A DNA stretch of 64,000 nucleotides. Origin: Myxococcales bacterium. Its GTDB lineage: Bacteria > Myxococcota_A > Polyangia > Haliangiales > Haliangiaceae. The DNA lies in assembly GCA_016707895.1 (NCBI GenBank), contig JADJGV010000021.1, positions 25,362 through 89,361 of the forward strand, read 5' to 3'. The notes below the pieces were generated by a model that was not told where the DNA came from, made no database searches, and saw only the letters and a program-made list of their open reading frames with translations. Both the position numbers and the translations under genes were made by a program. This document shows positions 47,745 to 55,809 of this stretch, piece by piece. The first letter of the stretch is position 1. The number at the start of each line of letters is the position of its first letter.

Positions 47745-48479
47745 ATGACCGATCCGCGTCGCGCGCACTTCGATCCGCGCCAGCTCGCCGCCGAGCTGCG
47801 CGACGGGAGCGAGGTCGCGGACCACGCGTTCGATCGGCTGTACCCGGTGCCGCTGCGCACGATGTCGCGGGTGCACTGGACGCCGCTGGCGGTCGCGCGC
47901 CGCGTGGTCGAGCTGCTGGCGCCGGTCGCCGGCGAGCGCATGCTCGACGTCGGCGCCGGGGTCGGCAAGGTGTGCCTGGTCGGCGCGCTGCGCTCGCCCG
48001 CGGCGTGGAGCGGCCTCGAGCTGCGGCCGGCGCTGATCCGCGCGGCCGAGCAGGCGGCCCGGGCGCTGGGCGTCGCCGATCGCACGAGCTTCTTCCAGAC
48101 CGACATGGCGACCTTCGACTGGGGCGGCTACGACGGCGTCTACCTGTACAACCCGTTCGGCGAGTACCTGATGCCGGCCGCCGCGACGTCCTTGCGCGAG
48201 GTCGGCCCGCTGGCCGGCGAGTACTCCCACGCGGCGCGGGTCGCGCAGCACCGCCGCCTGGTCACCGCCACCGAGGAGAAGGCCTGGAGCCTGCGGCCCG
48301 GCGCCCGGGTCGTGACCTTCCACGGCTTCGGCGGGGCCTGGCCGCCGTGCCTCGAGCTGGTGCAGCGCGAGAAGATCAGCACCGACGTGCTCGAGGTGTG
48401 GGTGCGGGTCGACGCGGCGCCCCGGCCGCCCCGCGACCCCGGCGTCGACCCCCTGGCGGAGCCGCTGCGGGGCGCCTGA
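47745..48479 (+). CDS. SAM-dependent methyltransferase-like protein
   Basis: A 244-residue class I methyltransferase fold. Motif I is MLDVGAGVGKVCLVGAL, with an acidic strand (WSGLELRPALI), FFQTDMATFDWGGYDGVYLYNPF and a C-terminal beta hairpin (EKISTDVLEVWVRVD). The NPF after motif IV may be the catalytic or substrate loop. It reads after the tRNA terminator, so it needs its own promoter; none is evident. Substrate unknown. A strong hairpin follows at 48486. Confidence 0.78.
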   Translation: MTDPRRAHFDPRQLAAELRDGSEVADHAFDRLYPVPLRTMSRVHWTPLAVARRVVELLAPVAGERMLDVGAGVGKVCLVGALRSPAAWSGLELRPALIRAAEQAARALGVADRTSFFQTDMATFDWGGYDGVYLYNPFGEYLMPAAATSLREVGPLAGEYSHAARVAQHRRLVTATEEKAWSLRPGARVVTFHGFGGAWPPCLELVQREKISTDVLEVWVRVDAAPRPPRDPGVDPLAEPLRGA

Positions 48480-48485
48480 TTTCCA

Positions 48486-48507
48486 GGAGGTGCGTCGCCG
48501 CACCTCC
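48486..48507 (+). terminator. Hairpin after the methyltransferase gene
   Basis: GGAGGTGCG-TCGC-CGCACCTCC is a perfect 9-bp stem six bases after the stop codon. No T tract follows. Confidence 0.5.
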
Positions 48508-48704
48508 CTCCCGCCGTACCGACGCGGTCCATGGGCGACCACCGGCACTCGAGTGCCCCACCCTCCACCTGGTCCCCGCCGAGCCTCCCACCAGGACCCA
48601 CCAGGACGCGAGACTCCCGGCACCTCGACCGAGCGACCTGCAAGGCGCGATTTCACGCAACCGGGCTCCCGACCGGCCGATAGCCGTCGGCAAAGGAGCC
48701 CCGC

Positions 48705-49412
48705 ATGATCGCGTTCCCTGCCGACGACACTCCCCACGACCCCTGGACCGGCGAGCACCTCCGCTGGCACATCGCGCGCGGCGCGGCGCAGCTGGTCCGC
48801 GAGCGGCGCGCCCTGACGCCGCCCACCGAGGCCGAGGTGTGCGACGCCCTCGACGTCCACATCGAGCTCGGCCTGCGCGCCGGGCCGCGCGATCCCGAGG
48901 CGCTGGCCGCCGGGCTGGTGCTGCTCGAGGCGGTCGACGCGGTCCGGGTCGCGCGCGGCCACGTCGCGACGCCCGCGGTCGACGTGGCGTCGCCCGCCGC
49001 ACAGGTCGCCGCCGGCGTGGTGCGCGAGGTGATCGCCGAGATCGTGCGCCGCCCATCGCTGACCTGGGCCCACGATCTGCGGGCCCAGGTGTGCGCGCGG
49101 GTCGCCGCCGGCGCGCTGCTGGCCGCCGTGGCCGACCGCGGGCCCGCCGTGCCGCGGCCGCGCGGCTTCATCGCCCGCGCCCAGGAGCACCTGCAGCGCC
49201 GCCGCCCCGCCGCCGAGCTGCCCCGCCTCGCGCTCGCCCTGCGCGACGCCGAGGCCCAGGCCATCGTCGATCTGATCGTCGCCGCGGTCGGCGGGCCCGA
49301 CGTCGAGCCCGCGCTCCGTCAGCTGGCCGCGCTCGCGCGCACCCGCGCCAGCCTCGGCCTCGACCGCGCCGCGTTGCTGCTGGCGGTGCGGCAGCGCGTG
49401 CCGATCAGCTGA
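48705..49412 (+). CDS. Conserved helical protein, unknown function
   Basis: A 235-residue Ala/Arg-rich, almost wholly alpha-helical protein with no signal peptide. It has motifs such as WTGEHLRWHIARGAAQLVRERR and VREVIAEIVRRPSLTWAHD. An AAAGGAGC Shine-Dalgarno precedes ATG 48705, so it is not leaderless. The 225-base gap before it holds the hairpin at 48486 and a GATAGC hexamer near 48680 that could be a -10. It converges on a SpoIIE phosphatase with a six-base gap. No family recognised. Confidence 0.6.
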   Translation: MIAFPADDTPHDPWTGEHLRWHIARGAAQLVRERRALTPPTEAEVCDALDVHIELGLRAGPRDPEALAAGLVLLEAVDAVRVARGHVATPAVDVASPAAQVAAGVVREVIAEIVRRPSLTWAHDLRAQVCARVAAGALLAAVADRGPAVPRPRGFIARAQEHLQRRRPAAELPRLALALRDAEAQAIVDLIVAAVGGPDVEPALRQLAALARTRASLGLDRAALLLAVRQRVPIS

Positions 49413-49418
49413 AGGCGC

Positions 49419-50708
49419 TCAGCCGCGCTCGCGGGCGCACAGGATCAGCGTGACGTCGTCGTCGGCGGGGACGCCGTCGGCGAAGCGGGTGACCTCGGCG
49501 AGCAGGCTGTCGCGCAGCGCGGCGAGGGCGTCGACGCCGCCGGCGAAGCGGGCGCCGGTGAGGGCCTGCTGCAGGCGGCGGTGGCCGAAGGCGCGGCCGG
49601 CGGGATCGCGGCGATCGGTGAGGCCGTCGGTGAACAGCACGACCAGCTCGCCGGGCGCGAGGCGGTGGGCGCCCTCGGTGATCTCGGAGGCGTAGACGTC
49701 GCTGTCGTCGTCGAGGTTCTGGGCCTGGGCCGGCACCAGCGCGGTGACCTTGGTGATCGCGCCGTCGGCGTCGGTGGCGCAGCGCAGCGGCAGCATGTGC
49801 GAGGCGTTGGCGAAGCTGATCGTGCCGCCGGGATCGAACAGCGCGGCGAAGCAGGTCATCGCGGCGCGATCGGCGCCGGGCACGCGGATCGCGGCGTTGA
49901 TGGCGTCGAGCAGCGCCCGCGGGGTCATGCGCTCCTCGCCGACCAAGGACAGCGCCTCGACGGCGCCGTGGGCGGCGCAGCCGATCATCGCCGAGTAGAC
50001 GCCGTGGCCGGTGGCGTCGCCGACCGCGACCAGCAGGCGCTCGCCCGACAGCTTGCGGTAGGTCCACCAGTCGCCGCCGGTCTCGGCGGCGGGCGTCGAC
50101 GCGCCGGCGAAGCGCATCTGGCCGTGCTTGCCGACGCTGGCCAGCGGCAAGATCGATCGGTACATCTTGCGCGCGCGGTCGAGGTCGCGCTCGGTGGCGA
50201 CGATGTGCGCGCGGGCCCGGGTCATCTCGTCGAGGCGGGCCGCGACCCGGCCCAGCGACTCGAACGCGGCGGCGGCGGTGGCGGGCACCTCGGCGGGCGG
50301 CGTCGCGGGCAGCGTCGCGCCGCGGGCGACCTCCTCGGTCAGCCCGGCCAGCCACGCCAGCGCCTCGTCGGCGGGCGAGTCGGGCGGGCGGCCCGGGCGC
50401 GTCGGGCGCGCGGCGCGGCGCGGGTCGGCGGCGGGCGGTGGGGTCGAGGCGTGCGCGGCGCGGGTCGGCGGCGGCGTGCTGGGATGCGGCGCGCGCGGGG
50501 GCGGCGTGCTGGGATGCGGCGCGCGCGCGGGCGGCGGCGTGGACGTCGCGGCGGGGCGCGGTGTCGGGCCGGCGATGACCGGCGCCGGGGCGGGCGCGGG
50601 CGCGGGCGGGGTGGCCTGGACGGCGCGCGCGCGGCGCTGCTGCCGCATCGCCCACACGACCGCGGCGATGGCGACCGCGATCGCCACGCCGGTGATCAGC
50701 CAGCTCAT
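49419..50708 (-). CDS. Membrane-anchored SpoIIE/RsbU-type phosphatase
   Basis: A 429-residue protein: one N-terminal membrane helix (MSWLITGVAIAVAIAAVVWAM), a Pro/Ala/Thr linker with repeated HPSTPPP units (about 40-110), a short helical region, and a PP2C/SpoIIE domain. Its metal motifs are GGDWWTYRKLSGERLLVAVGDATGHG, LFTDGLTDR and DDVTLIL. Unlike the other two SpoIIE proteins here it lacks a HAMP domain and a large extracytoplasmic sensor. ATG 50708 puts the helix at the N-terminus. The target is unknown. Confidence 0.88.
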   Translation of the reverse strand: MSWLITGVAIAVAIAAVVWAMRQQRRARAVQATPPAPAPAPAPVIAGPTPRPAATSTPPPARAPHPSTPPPRAPHPSTPPPTRAAHASTPPPAADPRRAARPTRPGRPPDSPADEALAWLAGLTEEVARGATLPATPPAEVPATAAAAFESLGRVAARLDEMTRARAHIVATERDLDRARKMYRSILPLASVGKHGQMRFAGASTPAAETGGDWWTYRKLSGERLLVAVGDATGHGVYSAMIGCAAHGAVEALSLVGEERMTPRALLDAINAAIRVPGADRAAMTCFAALFDPGGTISFANASHMLPLRCATDADGAITKVTALVPAQAQNLDDDSDVYASEITEGAHRLAPGELVVLFTDGLTDRRDPAGRAFGHRRLQQALTGARFAGGVDALAALRDSLLAEVTRFADGVPADDDVTLILCARERG

Positions 50709-50821
50709 CCGGCGATGTTCACCCAACTGGCGCGCGCCGCCCAGCGATCGCAGGTCACGATTCCCTCATCTCGCGGCGAACCGGCCTCGGGAGTCGCGTG
50801 GGGCGCGGCGGGCGGTCGGGC

Positions 50822-51808
50822 TCAGCGCGGCTTGCGGTGGACGATGCTGGCGGCGACACGGTCGCCGTTGGTGCGGCGGTCGGGCACGTCGCGCAGGTGG
50901 TCGGCGGCCTCGAGCTGGGCGGCCGCGAACGCGCGCTCGTCGGCGCCCGGGCTGGCCCAGCCCGACGCGCCGCCGCGGTGGAAGTAGAGCGCGCCGGCGA
51001 CGCCGAATCGATCGAAGCCCTCGGCCAGCCGGCGGACGCACTCGCCGAGGCTGGCCCGGCGGTTGAGGTACCGCTTCTCGTCGCGGTTCGCGAAGTCCTG
51101 GAACCGGTCGCAGTCGGTGCGGCACGAGCGCCGGATGAAGTCGATGTTCAGGTTGAACACGCAGACGTTCTGCGAGCCGTCGGTGTTGCCGTCCTTGGTG
51201 GCGTCGTACGGCAGCTGGCCGGCCGCGTCGATGGTGAAGCCGTGGGACTCTTGCATCGCCATCGCCACGGCGAGATCGGCCCGGCAGGTGGCCTCGGCGC
51301 GACGCACGGCGGCCGCGGCGGCGGGCATGCCGTCGGCGCCGGCGGCGGTGACGGCGTACATCGCCTGCCAGATCTCGCGCTTGACCTCGGCGCGCTGGCC
51401 GTCGTCGGTGAAGACCGCGCAGCCGGCCCCGCCGATGGCACAGGCGCCGTCGACGTAGGCGCAGCCAGCCCCGCTCGACGGCGGTGTCCCGGCGTCGACC
51501 CGGCACGAGCGGGCCGGCTCCCAGCCCCAGCCGTCGCCGTCGGGGTCGGTCGCGCTCGGCGAGCAGGCCGGCGCGCCGTCGCCTCCGGGGACCTCGACGC
51601 CCGCGACCACGCACGAGTGGGCCGGCTCCCAACCCCAGCCGTCGCCGTCGGGATCGGCGGCAGCGCCGCTGCAGGCCGGGAAGGCGACCGCGGTCGCGGG
51701 TGGCGACGCGTCGTCGAGATCGCCGACCACGCACGCGGTCAGCGCGAGGAGCGCGGCGCCGCGAACGATGGTGCGTGAGGGGCGCGGATGGCTGCGTCGG
51801 TGAGGCAC
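50822..51808 (-). CDS. Lipoprotein with tandem GWGWE-type motifs and a lysozyme-like region
   Basis: A 328-residue protein with a lipobox (LALTAC). Two units DPDGDGWGWEPAHSC and DPDGDGWGWEPARSC recall CBM10-like cellulose/chitin-binding motifs (GWGWEN-SC). A Cys-rich spacer (GCAYVDGACAIGGAGC) leads to a C-terminal domain with VAMAMQESHGFTIDAAGQ, DGSQNVCVFNLNIDFI and GALYFHRGG. The QES Glu is placed like that of lysozyme-type glycosidases. Cell-wall or polysaccharide hydrolysis is inferred. A sigma-54-like site lies upstream on the same strand. Confidence 0.65.
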   Translation of the reverse strand: MPHRRSHPRPSRTIVRGAALLALTACVVGDLDDASPPATAVAFPACSGAAADPDGDGWGWEPAHSCVVAGVEVPGGDGAPACSPSATDPDGDGWGWEPARSCRVDAGTPPSSGAGCAYVDGACAIGGAGCAVFTDDGQRAEVKREIWQAMYAVTAAGADGMPAAAAAVRRAEATCRADLAVAMAMQESHGFTIDAAGQLPYDATKDGNTDGSQNVCVFNLNIDFIRRSCRTDCDRFQDFANRDEKRYLNRRASLGECVRRLAEGFDRFGVAGALYFHRGGASGWASPGADERAFAAAQLEAADHLRDVPDRRTNGDRVAASIVHRKPR

Positions 51809-51820
51809 GCGGCGCGACTC

Positions 51821-51836
51821 TGCATCGTTGGTGCCA
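51821..51836 (-). promoter_or_regulatory. Possible sigma-54 promoter, minus strand
   Basis: TGGCACC-AACG-ATGCA differs from TGGCACG-N4-TTGCW at two positions. The predicted start near 51810 would make the GTG at 51808 almost leaderless. Confidence 0.35.
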
Positions 51837-51925
51837 CGCGCCGCGCCCGCGCAAGTGCGCCGTCGCTCACGCGTGGTGCGCGCGGCGCCTGGAGACTGGA
51901 GTCCAGCGAGTGCGGACCGCGCGCG

Positions 51926-52594
51926 TCACAGCTCGGCGTGGAAGCCGAGCCCGAGGATGTGCAGCGTCGGGTCGGTGGTGCGGGCCTGCGGCAGCTCGGC
52001 GCGGTAGTACAGCTCGACGTCGTAGCGGCCGAGCTCGCGCTGGACGCCGACGGTCAGCCAGATCTTGTCGAGGTGGATGGCGTCGCCGTTGTCGAGGTCG
52101 TGGTGCAGCTCGAGCTCGCCGGACGGCGTCCACGGCGGCTTGCCGCGGTAGCTGAGCGTGGCGCGGTTGCGGAGGCCGTGACGGTACAGCTCGTTGTCGT
52201 CGGGGCGCACCTGCTCCTGCAGCTGCAGGCGGTACTCGAGGCGGAGCTTGCCGAGATCGGCGCGGGCGCGGCCGTAGCCGTTCAGGCGGTGGCGCGTCTC
52301 GAACACGCCGTCGCGGTTGCGCTCGTACTGCAGCCGGTAGCTGGCGCCGAGGCGCAGCCAGCGCTTGACGCGCACGCTGATCCCGGGCTCCGGCATGATC
52401 GAGCCGATCCGCGACATGCCGTCGTCGAAGCGCAGGTGCTGATCGAACGACAGCGTGACCTTGCCGACGTCGTGGGCGACGCCGCCCTCGAGCCACAGCT
52501 GGCTGTCGGACTGGGCGTGGGCCCGGCGGGCGGGCGCCAGCACCGCCAGCGCGCACAAGACGAGGAGGCACAGCCGGAGCGTGCGGTGGGGCAT
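51926..52594 (-). CDS. DUF2490-type outer-membrane protein
   Basis: A 222-residue protein with a signal peptide ending AHAQ. It has the DUF2490 pattern of long amphipathic beta strands (SQLWLEGGVAHDVGKVTLSFDQHL, RLRYRLQLQ-type strands, WLTVGVQRELGRYDVELYYR) and a terminal LGLGFHAEL strand. Such proteins are small outer-membrane beta-barrels of unknown role. The 5' flank (52595-52741) holds no other gene. Confidence 0.75.
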   Translation of the reverse strand: MPHRTLRLCLLVLCALAVLAPARRAHAQSDSQLWLEGGVAHDVGKVTLSFDQHLRFDDGMSRIGSIMPEPGISVRVKRWLRLGASYRLQYERNRDGVFETRHRLNGYGRARADLGKLRLEYRLQLQEQVRPDDNELYRHGLRNRATLSYRGKPPWTPSGELELHHDLDNGDAIHLDKIWLTVGVQRELGRYDVELYYRAELPQARTTDPTLHILGLGFHAEL

Positions 52595-52741
52595 CGCGGA
52601 TGAGTTCCAGCAAGCCGTGTTCCCGCCGCCGACCGCGTCTGCGGCGCGCTGGCGCGGCCCGCGGCGCCGGTTGTACGGAACCTGCACAGGCGCGGGCGCG
52701 CCATGTGCACGCGGCGCGGGGCGGCGCAGGGGGTGGCGCGG

Positions 52742-53734
52742 CTACGGCTCGACGCGGACCGGGCACACCCCCGTGGCGTCGACCAGCGCGAGGATGTAGT
52801 CGAACTCGCCGGCCGTGTAGTGGGTGCGCAGGCCGATCGCGCCGGTGCCGGTGATGACGGCGCTGGCGGTGACCGGGGTGGTGACGCCGGGCGTGTCGTC
52901 GAACCGCACGCGGGCGGTCAGCGCGGCGCGGGCGTCGGCGGTGACCGTCAGCCCGAGGCCGGCGGCGATCGGCCGCAGCGCGGCCGCGGAGCTGGAGATG
53001 TCGCCGTTGCCCGCGCTGTGGCGGCGCGCGACGACCGCCGCGTTGGTCCCTGAGGCGACGTGGACCAGCAGGCCGAACCCGGCGCTGGGCACCGCCAGGT
53101 TGGTGTCGGAGATCATCGCCGCGGCGCCGATCTCCCAGGTCGCGGCGCCGGTGATCGCGGCGAGCTCGGTGACGACGGCGTGGGTCACGACCGCCATCGG
53201 CGCGAGCTGCGGCGCGCTCAGGTAGAGCAGGCCGTCGGTCGCGTCGACGGCGGTCTGGCGGGCGATGCCGCCGCCGATCTCCCACGTGCCGTGGCCGGTC
53301 GGCGACGCGTAGCGGTTGCTGGTGCGGCCGGTGCCGAAACCGTCGAACCAGGCCACGCACTGCTTGGTGGTCGTCGATGGATCGCCGCACAGGTCGCCGA
53401 GCTCATCGCCATCGACGTTGAGCGGCGTGGCGCTGTCGAACGTCGCCGGACACAGGTCGCAGACGTCGCCGACGCCGTCGCTGTCGGCGTCGTCCTGGTG
53501 CGGGTTGGCCACCGCCGGGCAGTCGTCGGCGCTGTCGGCGACGCCGTCGCCGTCGGTGTCGGACCCGGGCGGCGCGTCGACGCGGTCGTCGGCGTCGATC
53601 GGCCCGCGGCCGTCGCGGTCGTCGGCGTCGATGGGATCGCCGCCGCCGTCGCGCGCGGTCACCGGGTCGAGCCCGAACACCGCGTTGCAGCCCGTGGCCA
53701 CCAGCAGCGCGATCACGGCGGCGGTGCGGGCCAT
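52742..53734 (-). CDS. Lipoprotein with thrombospondin type-3-like calcium repeats
   Basis: A 330-residue protein. The lipobox (VATGCNAVFGLD) is followed by an acidic linker with two copies of PIDADD. Calcium-binding repeats come next (DTDGDGVADSADDCPAVANPH, DSDGVGDVCDLCP, NVDGDELGDLCGDP), then a C-terminal beta-sandwich lectin/jelly-roll-like domain (WFDGFGTGRTSNRYA, GTWEIGGGIARQT). The NAVFGLDPV motif after the lipobox is frequent in myxobacterial lipoproteins. ATG 53734 is chosen (TATGCT seven bases upstream); ATG 53746 would add four residues. Confidence 0.78.
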   Translation of the reverse strand: MARTAAVIALLVATGCNAVFGLDPVTARDGGGDPIDADDRDGRGPIDADDRVDAPPGSDTDGDGVADSADDCPAVANPHQDDADSDGVGDVCDLCPATFDSATPLNVDGDELGDLCGDPSTTTKQCVAWFDGFGTGRTSNRYASPTGHGTWEIGGGIARQTAVDATDGLLYLSAPQLAPMAVVTHAVVTELAAITGAATWEIGAAAMISDTNLAVPSAGFGLLVHVASGTNAAVVARRHSAGNGDISSSAAALRPIAAGLGLTVTADARAALTARVRFDDTPGVTTPVTASAVITGTGAIGLRTHYTAGEFDYILALVDATGVCPVRVEP

Positions 53735-53776
53735 GGTCGGCAGCATAGCGGAGCTTGGGCCTGGCCGGAGGTGCGC

Positions 53777-53782
53777 TAGCCT
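53777..53782 (+). promoter_or_regulatory. -10 element TAGCCT, leaderless start of the DsbA-like gene
   Basis: TAGCCT, six bases, then ATG 53789. A weak TTGGGC lies 16 bases upstream (53755-53760). Confidence 0.45.
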
Positions 53783-53788
53783 GCCGGC

Positions 53789-54442
53789 ATGCCGCCCCTG
53801 CGCATCGACGTGTGGTCCGATCTGGCGTGCCCGTGGTGCTACATCGGCAAGCGCCGGCTCGACGCCGCGCTGGCCCAGGCCGCGCTGGCCGATGGCGTCG
53901 AGCTGGTCTGGCGCGGCTTCGAGCTGGATCCGTCGGCGCCGGCGGTGCGCGACGACGGCCTGACCCAGGCCCAGCGGCTGGCTGCGAAGTACCGCCGCAG
54001 CGAGGCCGAGGCCGAGGCGATGATCGCCAACGTCACGCGGATCGCGGCCGGTGACGGGCTGACGTTCCACATCGATCGCAGCCGCGGCGGCAACACCTTC
54101 GACGCCCACCGCGTGGTCAAGCTGGCCGCCACCTACGGCCGCGCGACCGAGGCCAAGGAGCGGCTGTTCCGCGCGTACTTCACCGACGGCCGCGCGCTCG
54201 GCGAGCGCGCGACCCTGGTCGAGCTGGCGACCGAGCTCGGGCTCGACGCCGCCGAGGTCGAGGCGGCGCTCGCGGGCGATCGGTTCGCGGCCGAGGTGCG
54301 CGCCGATCAGCGGCTGGCGCGCGAGCTCGGCATCTCGGGCGTGCCGTTCTTCGTGTTCGACCAGCGGCTGGCGGTGTCCGGCGCGCAGCCGGTCGCGGCG
54401 CTGGTGGGCGCGCTGGCCCAGGCCACCGCCGCGGCCGAGTAG
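53789..54442 (+). CDS. DsbA-family (FrnE-like) thiol-disulfide oxidoreductase
   Basis: A 217-residue protein with a thioredoxin fold, the active site CPWCYIGKRRL at residues about 15-25, WRGFELDP, the inserted helical domain and the cis-Pro region GISGVPFFVFDQR. It has no signal peptide, so it acts in the cytoplasm like FrnE/2-hydroxychromene-isomerase-type relatives. It is convergent with the outer-membrane protein gene, three bases apart. The redox partner is unknown. Confidence 0.9.
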   Translation: MPPLRIDVWSDLACPWCYIGKRRLDAALAQAALADGVELVWRGFELDPSAPAVRDDGLTQAQRLAAKYRRSEAEAEAMIANVTRIAAGDGLTFHIDRSRGGNTFDAHRVVKLAATYGRATEAKERLFRAYFTDGRALGERATLVELATELGLDAAEVEAALAGDRFAAEVRADQRLARELGISGVPFFVFDQRLAVSGAQPVAALVGALAQATAAAE

Positions 54443-54445
54443 TCG

Positions 54446-55069
54446 TCAGAAGTCGCCGCCGACGTGGAAGCCGATCGTCAGGCGCGTGAAGCGCGCGTCG
54501 ATCGAGCGCTCGGGGCCGGTGACCGCGTGCAGGCGATCGAACTCGACGCCGTGATCGATGAAGATCGCCGCGTCGACCTTGGGCCCGGCCGGCACGAAGA
54601 ACAGCGGCCAGTACAGGAAGCCGAGCGCGCGGACCTTGCCGCGCAGCTGGACGCCGGCGCCGCCGTCGACGCCGCGGCCCTCGAAGTCGCGCGACGCGTA
54701 GCGCCCGTCGCCGTACGAGCCCAGCGTCGCGCTGGTCTTGGACAGGCCGCCGCGGACGTAGACCTGCACGCCGGAGCGCACGGGCAGCACGTAGCGCGCG
54801 TCGACGCCGAGCCGCAGCGCCTCGTAGCTGTACGGGTTGTCCAGGTCGGTGTCGCTCTCGGGGGCGAGGTAGCCCTCGATCGCCAGGTTGCCGGCGCGGT
54901 GGCCGAGCGCGAACCGGCCGTGGAAGGTGTCGTGGACGTAGCCGCCGAGCTCGTCGGACACCTCGCCGGGGCCGAAGCCCATGGCGAAGTACGTGCCGTC
55001 GGCGTGCGCCGCCGGGGCGTGGGTGAGGGCGGCGAGGGTGGCGAGGGCGGCGAGGGCGAGGCGGCGCAT
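54446..55069 (-). CDS. Outer-membrane beta-barrel protein
   Basis: A 207-residue protein with a signal peptide (LALAALATLAALTHAPAAHA). About eight amphipathic strands follow (FHGRFALGHRAGNLAIEGYL, LGVDARYVLPVRSGVQVYVRGG) and the terminal strand ends GFHVGGDF, with the C-terminal Phe expected of BAM substrates. ATG 55069 gives the best signal peptide; the frame extends to 55156. Function unknown, possibly a surface protein or porin-like barrel. Confidence 0.75.
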   Translation of the reverse strand: MRRLALAALATLAALTHAPAAHADGTYFAMGFGPGEVSDELGGYVHDTFHGRFALGHRAGNLAIEGYLAPESDTDLDNPYSYEALRLGVDARYVLPVRSGVQVYVRGGLSKTSATLGSYGDGRYASRDFEGRGVDGGAGVQLRGKVRALGFLYWPLFFVPAGPKVDAAIFIDHGVEFDRLHAVTGPERSIDARFTRLTIGFHVGGDF

Positions 55070-55190
55070 GACGACCAGTACAGCAACCTCGATGCCACGC
55101 CCAACCTGCTGGATCCTCACGACCGCTGACCGCGCGCGATCGGCGCGCCGCGACATCGATGTCGCGCGCCCCCCGTGCTACACGCCCGCG

Positions 55191-55778
55191 GTGGACGATC
55201 CAGCCCGCTGCCCCCGCTGCTTGTATCGGCGCGAGCTGTGCCTGTGCCCGGCGCTGGCCGCCGAGGGGCCGATCGTCACCCGCACCCGGGTGGTGATCTT
55301 GCGCCACCACACCGAGCGCAACCGGTCGAGCAACTCGGGGCGGCTGGCGCACCTGGCGCTGCCGCACAGCGAGTTGCACGACGTCTCGGCGCCCGATCGC
55401 GACACGCCGGTGTCGGTGCCGGTGCTCGGCGAGGGCGCGTGGCTGGTGTTCCCCGACGGACCGCCGCGGACGGTGTCGCCGGCGCCGCCGCCGCGGACGC
55501 TGGTGTTCCTCGACGCGACCTGGCAGCAGGCCCGGCGGATGCGGCAGCGCCTGCCGTACCTGCGCGGCCTGCCGATGCTGCACCTGACGCCGGTGCCCGC
55601 GGCCGAGCGGCTGCGCAACGCGCCCCAGGCCGGGATGGTGTCGACGATCGAGGCGATCGCCACGGCGCTCCGCCTCGTCGAGAGCGACGCAGTGGCCGAA
55701 CCACTCGAGCGGCTGTTCGCGGTCGCGGTCGATCACGCGCGGCGCGCCGGGCGTCGCTCGTCGGCCGCGACCGGTTGA
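55191..55778 (+). CDS. DTW-domain protein (tRNA-uridine aminocarboxypropyltransferase-like)
   Basis: A 195-residue protein with a zinc-binding N-terminus (CPRCLYRRELCLCP). The DTW domain includes VVILRHHTERNRSSNSGRL, VFLDATWQQARRM (D-x-TW signature) and the HLTPVPAAERLRNAP loop. Members (TapT/TuaA type) add a 3-amino-3-carboxypropyl group to tRNA uridine at position 47. The GTG at 55191 keeps the Cys-rich start. TACACG lies six bases upstream. Its stop overlaps the -35 of the next gene. Confidence 0.85.
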   Translation: MDDPARCPRCLYRRELCLCPALAAEGPIVTRTRVVILRHHTERNRSSNSGRLAHLALPHSELHDVSAPDRDTPVSVPVLGEGAWLVFPDGPPRTVSPAPPPRTLVFLDATWQQARRMRQRLPYLRGLPMLHLTPVPAAERLRNAPQAGMVSTIEAIATALRLVESDAVAEPLERLFAVAVDHARRAGRRSSAATG

Positions 55779-55803
55779 CACACCCGGGCCAAGGCCCGAG
55801 GAT
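55775..55803 (+). promoter_or_regulatory. Promoter TTGACA-N17-GAGGAT, leaderless
   Basis: A perfect -35 (TTGACA, 55775-55780, overlapping the previous stop), 17 bases, GAGGAT (55798-55803), six bases and GTG 55810. GAGGAT could also be read as a Shine-Dalgarno, but the 17-base spacing to TTGACA favours a -10. Confidence 0.55.
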
Positions 55804-55809
55804 CACGCC

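Noticed and set aside
53282..53290. CCCACGTGC as an isolated parS-like site
   Set aside because: Only half of the palindrome matches, it lies inside a coding region, and it is expected by chance.
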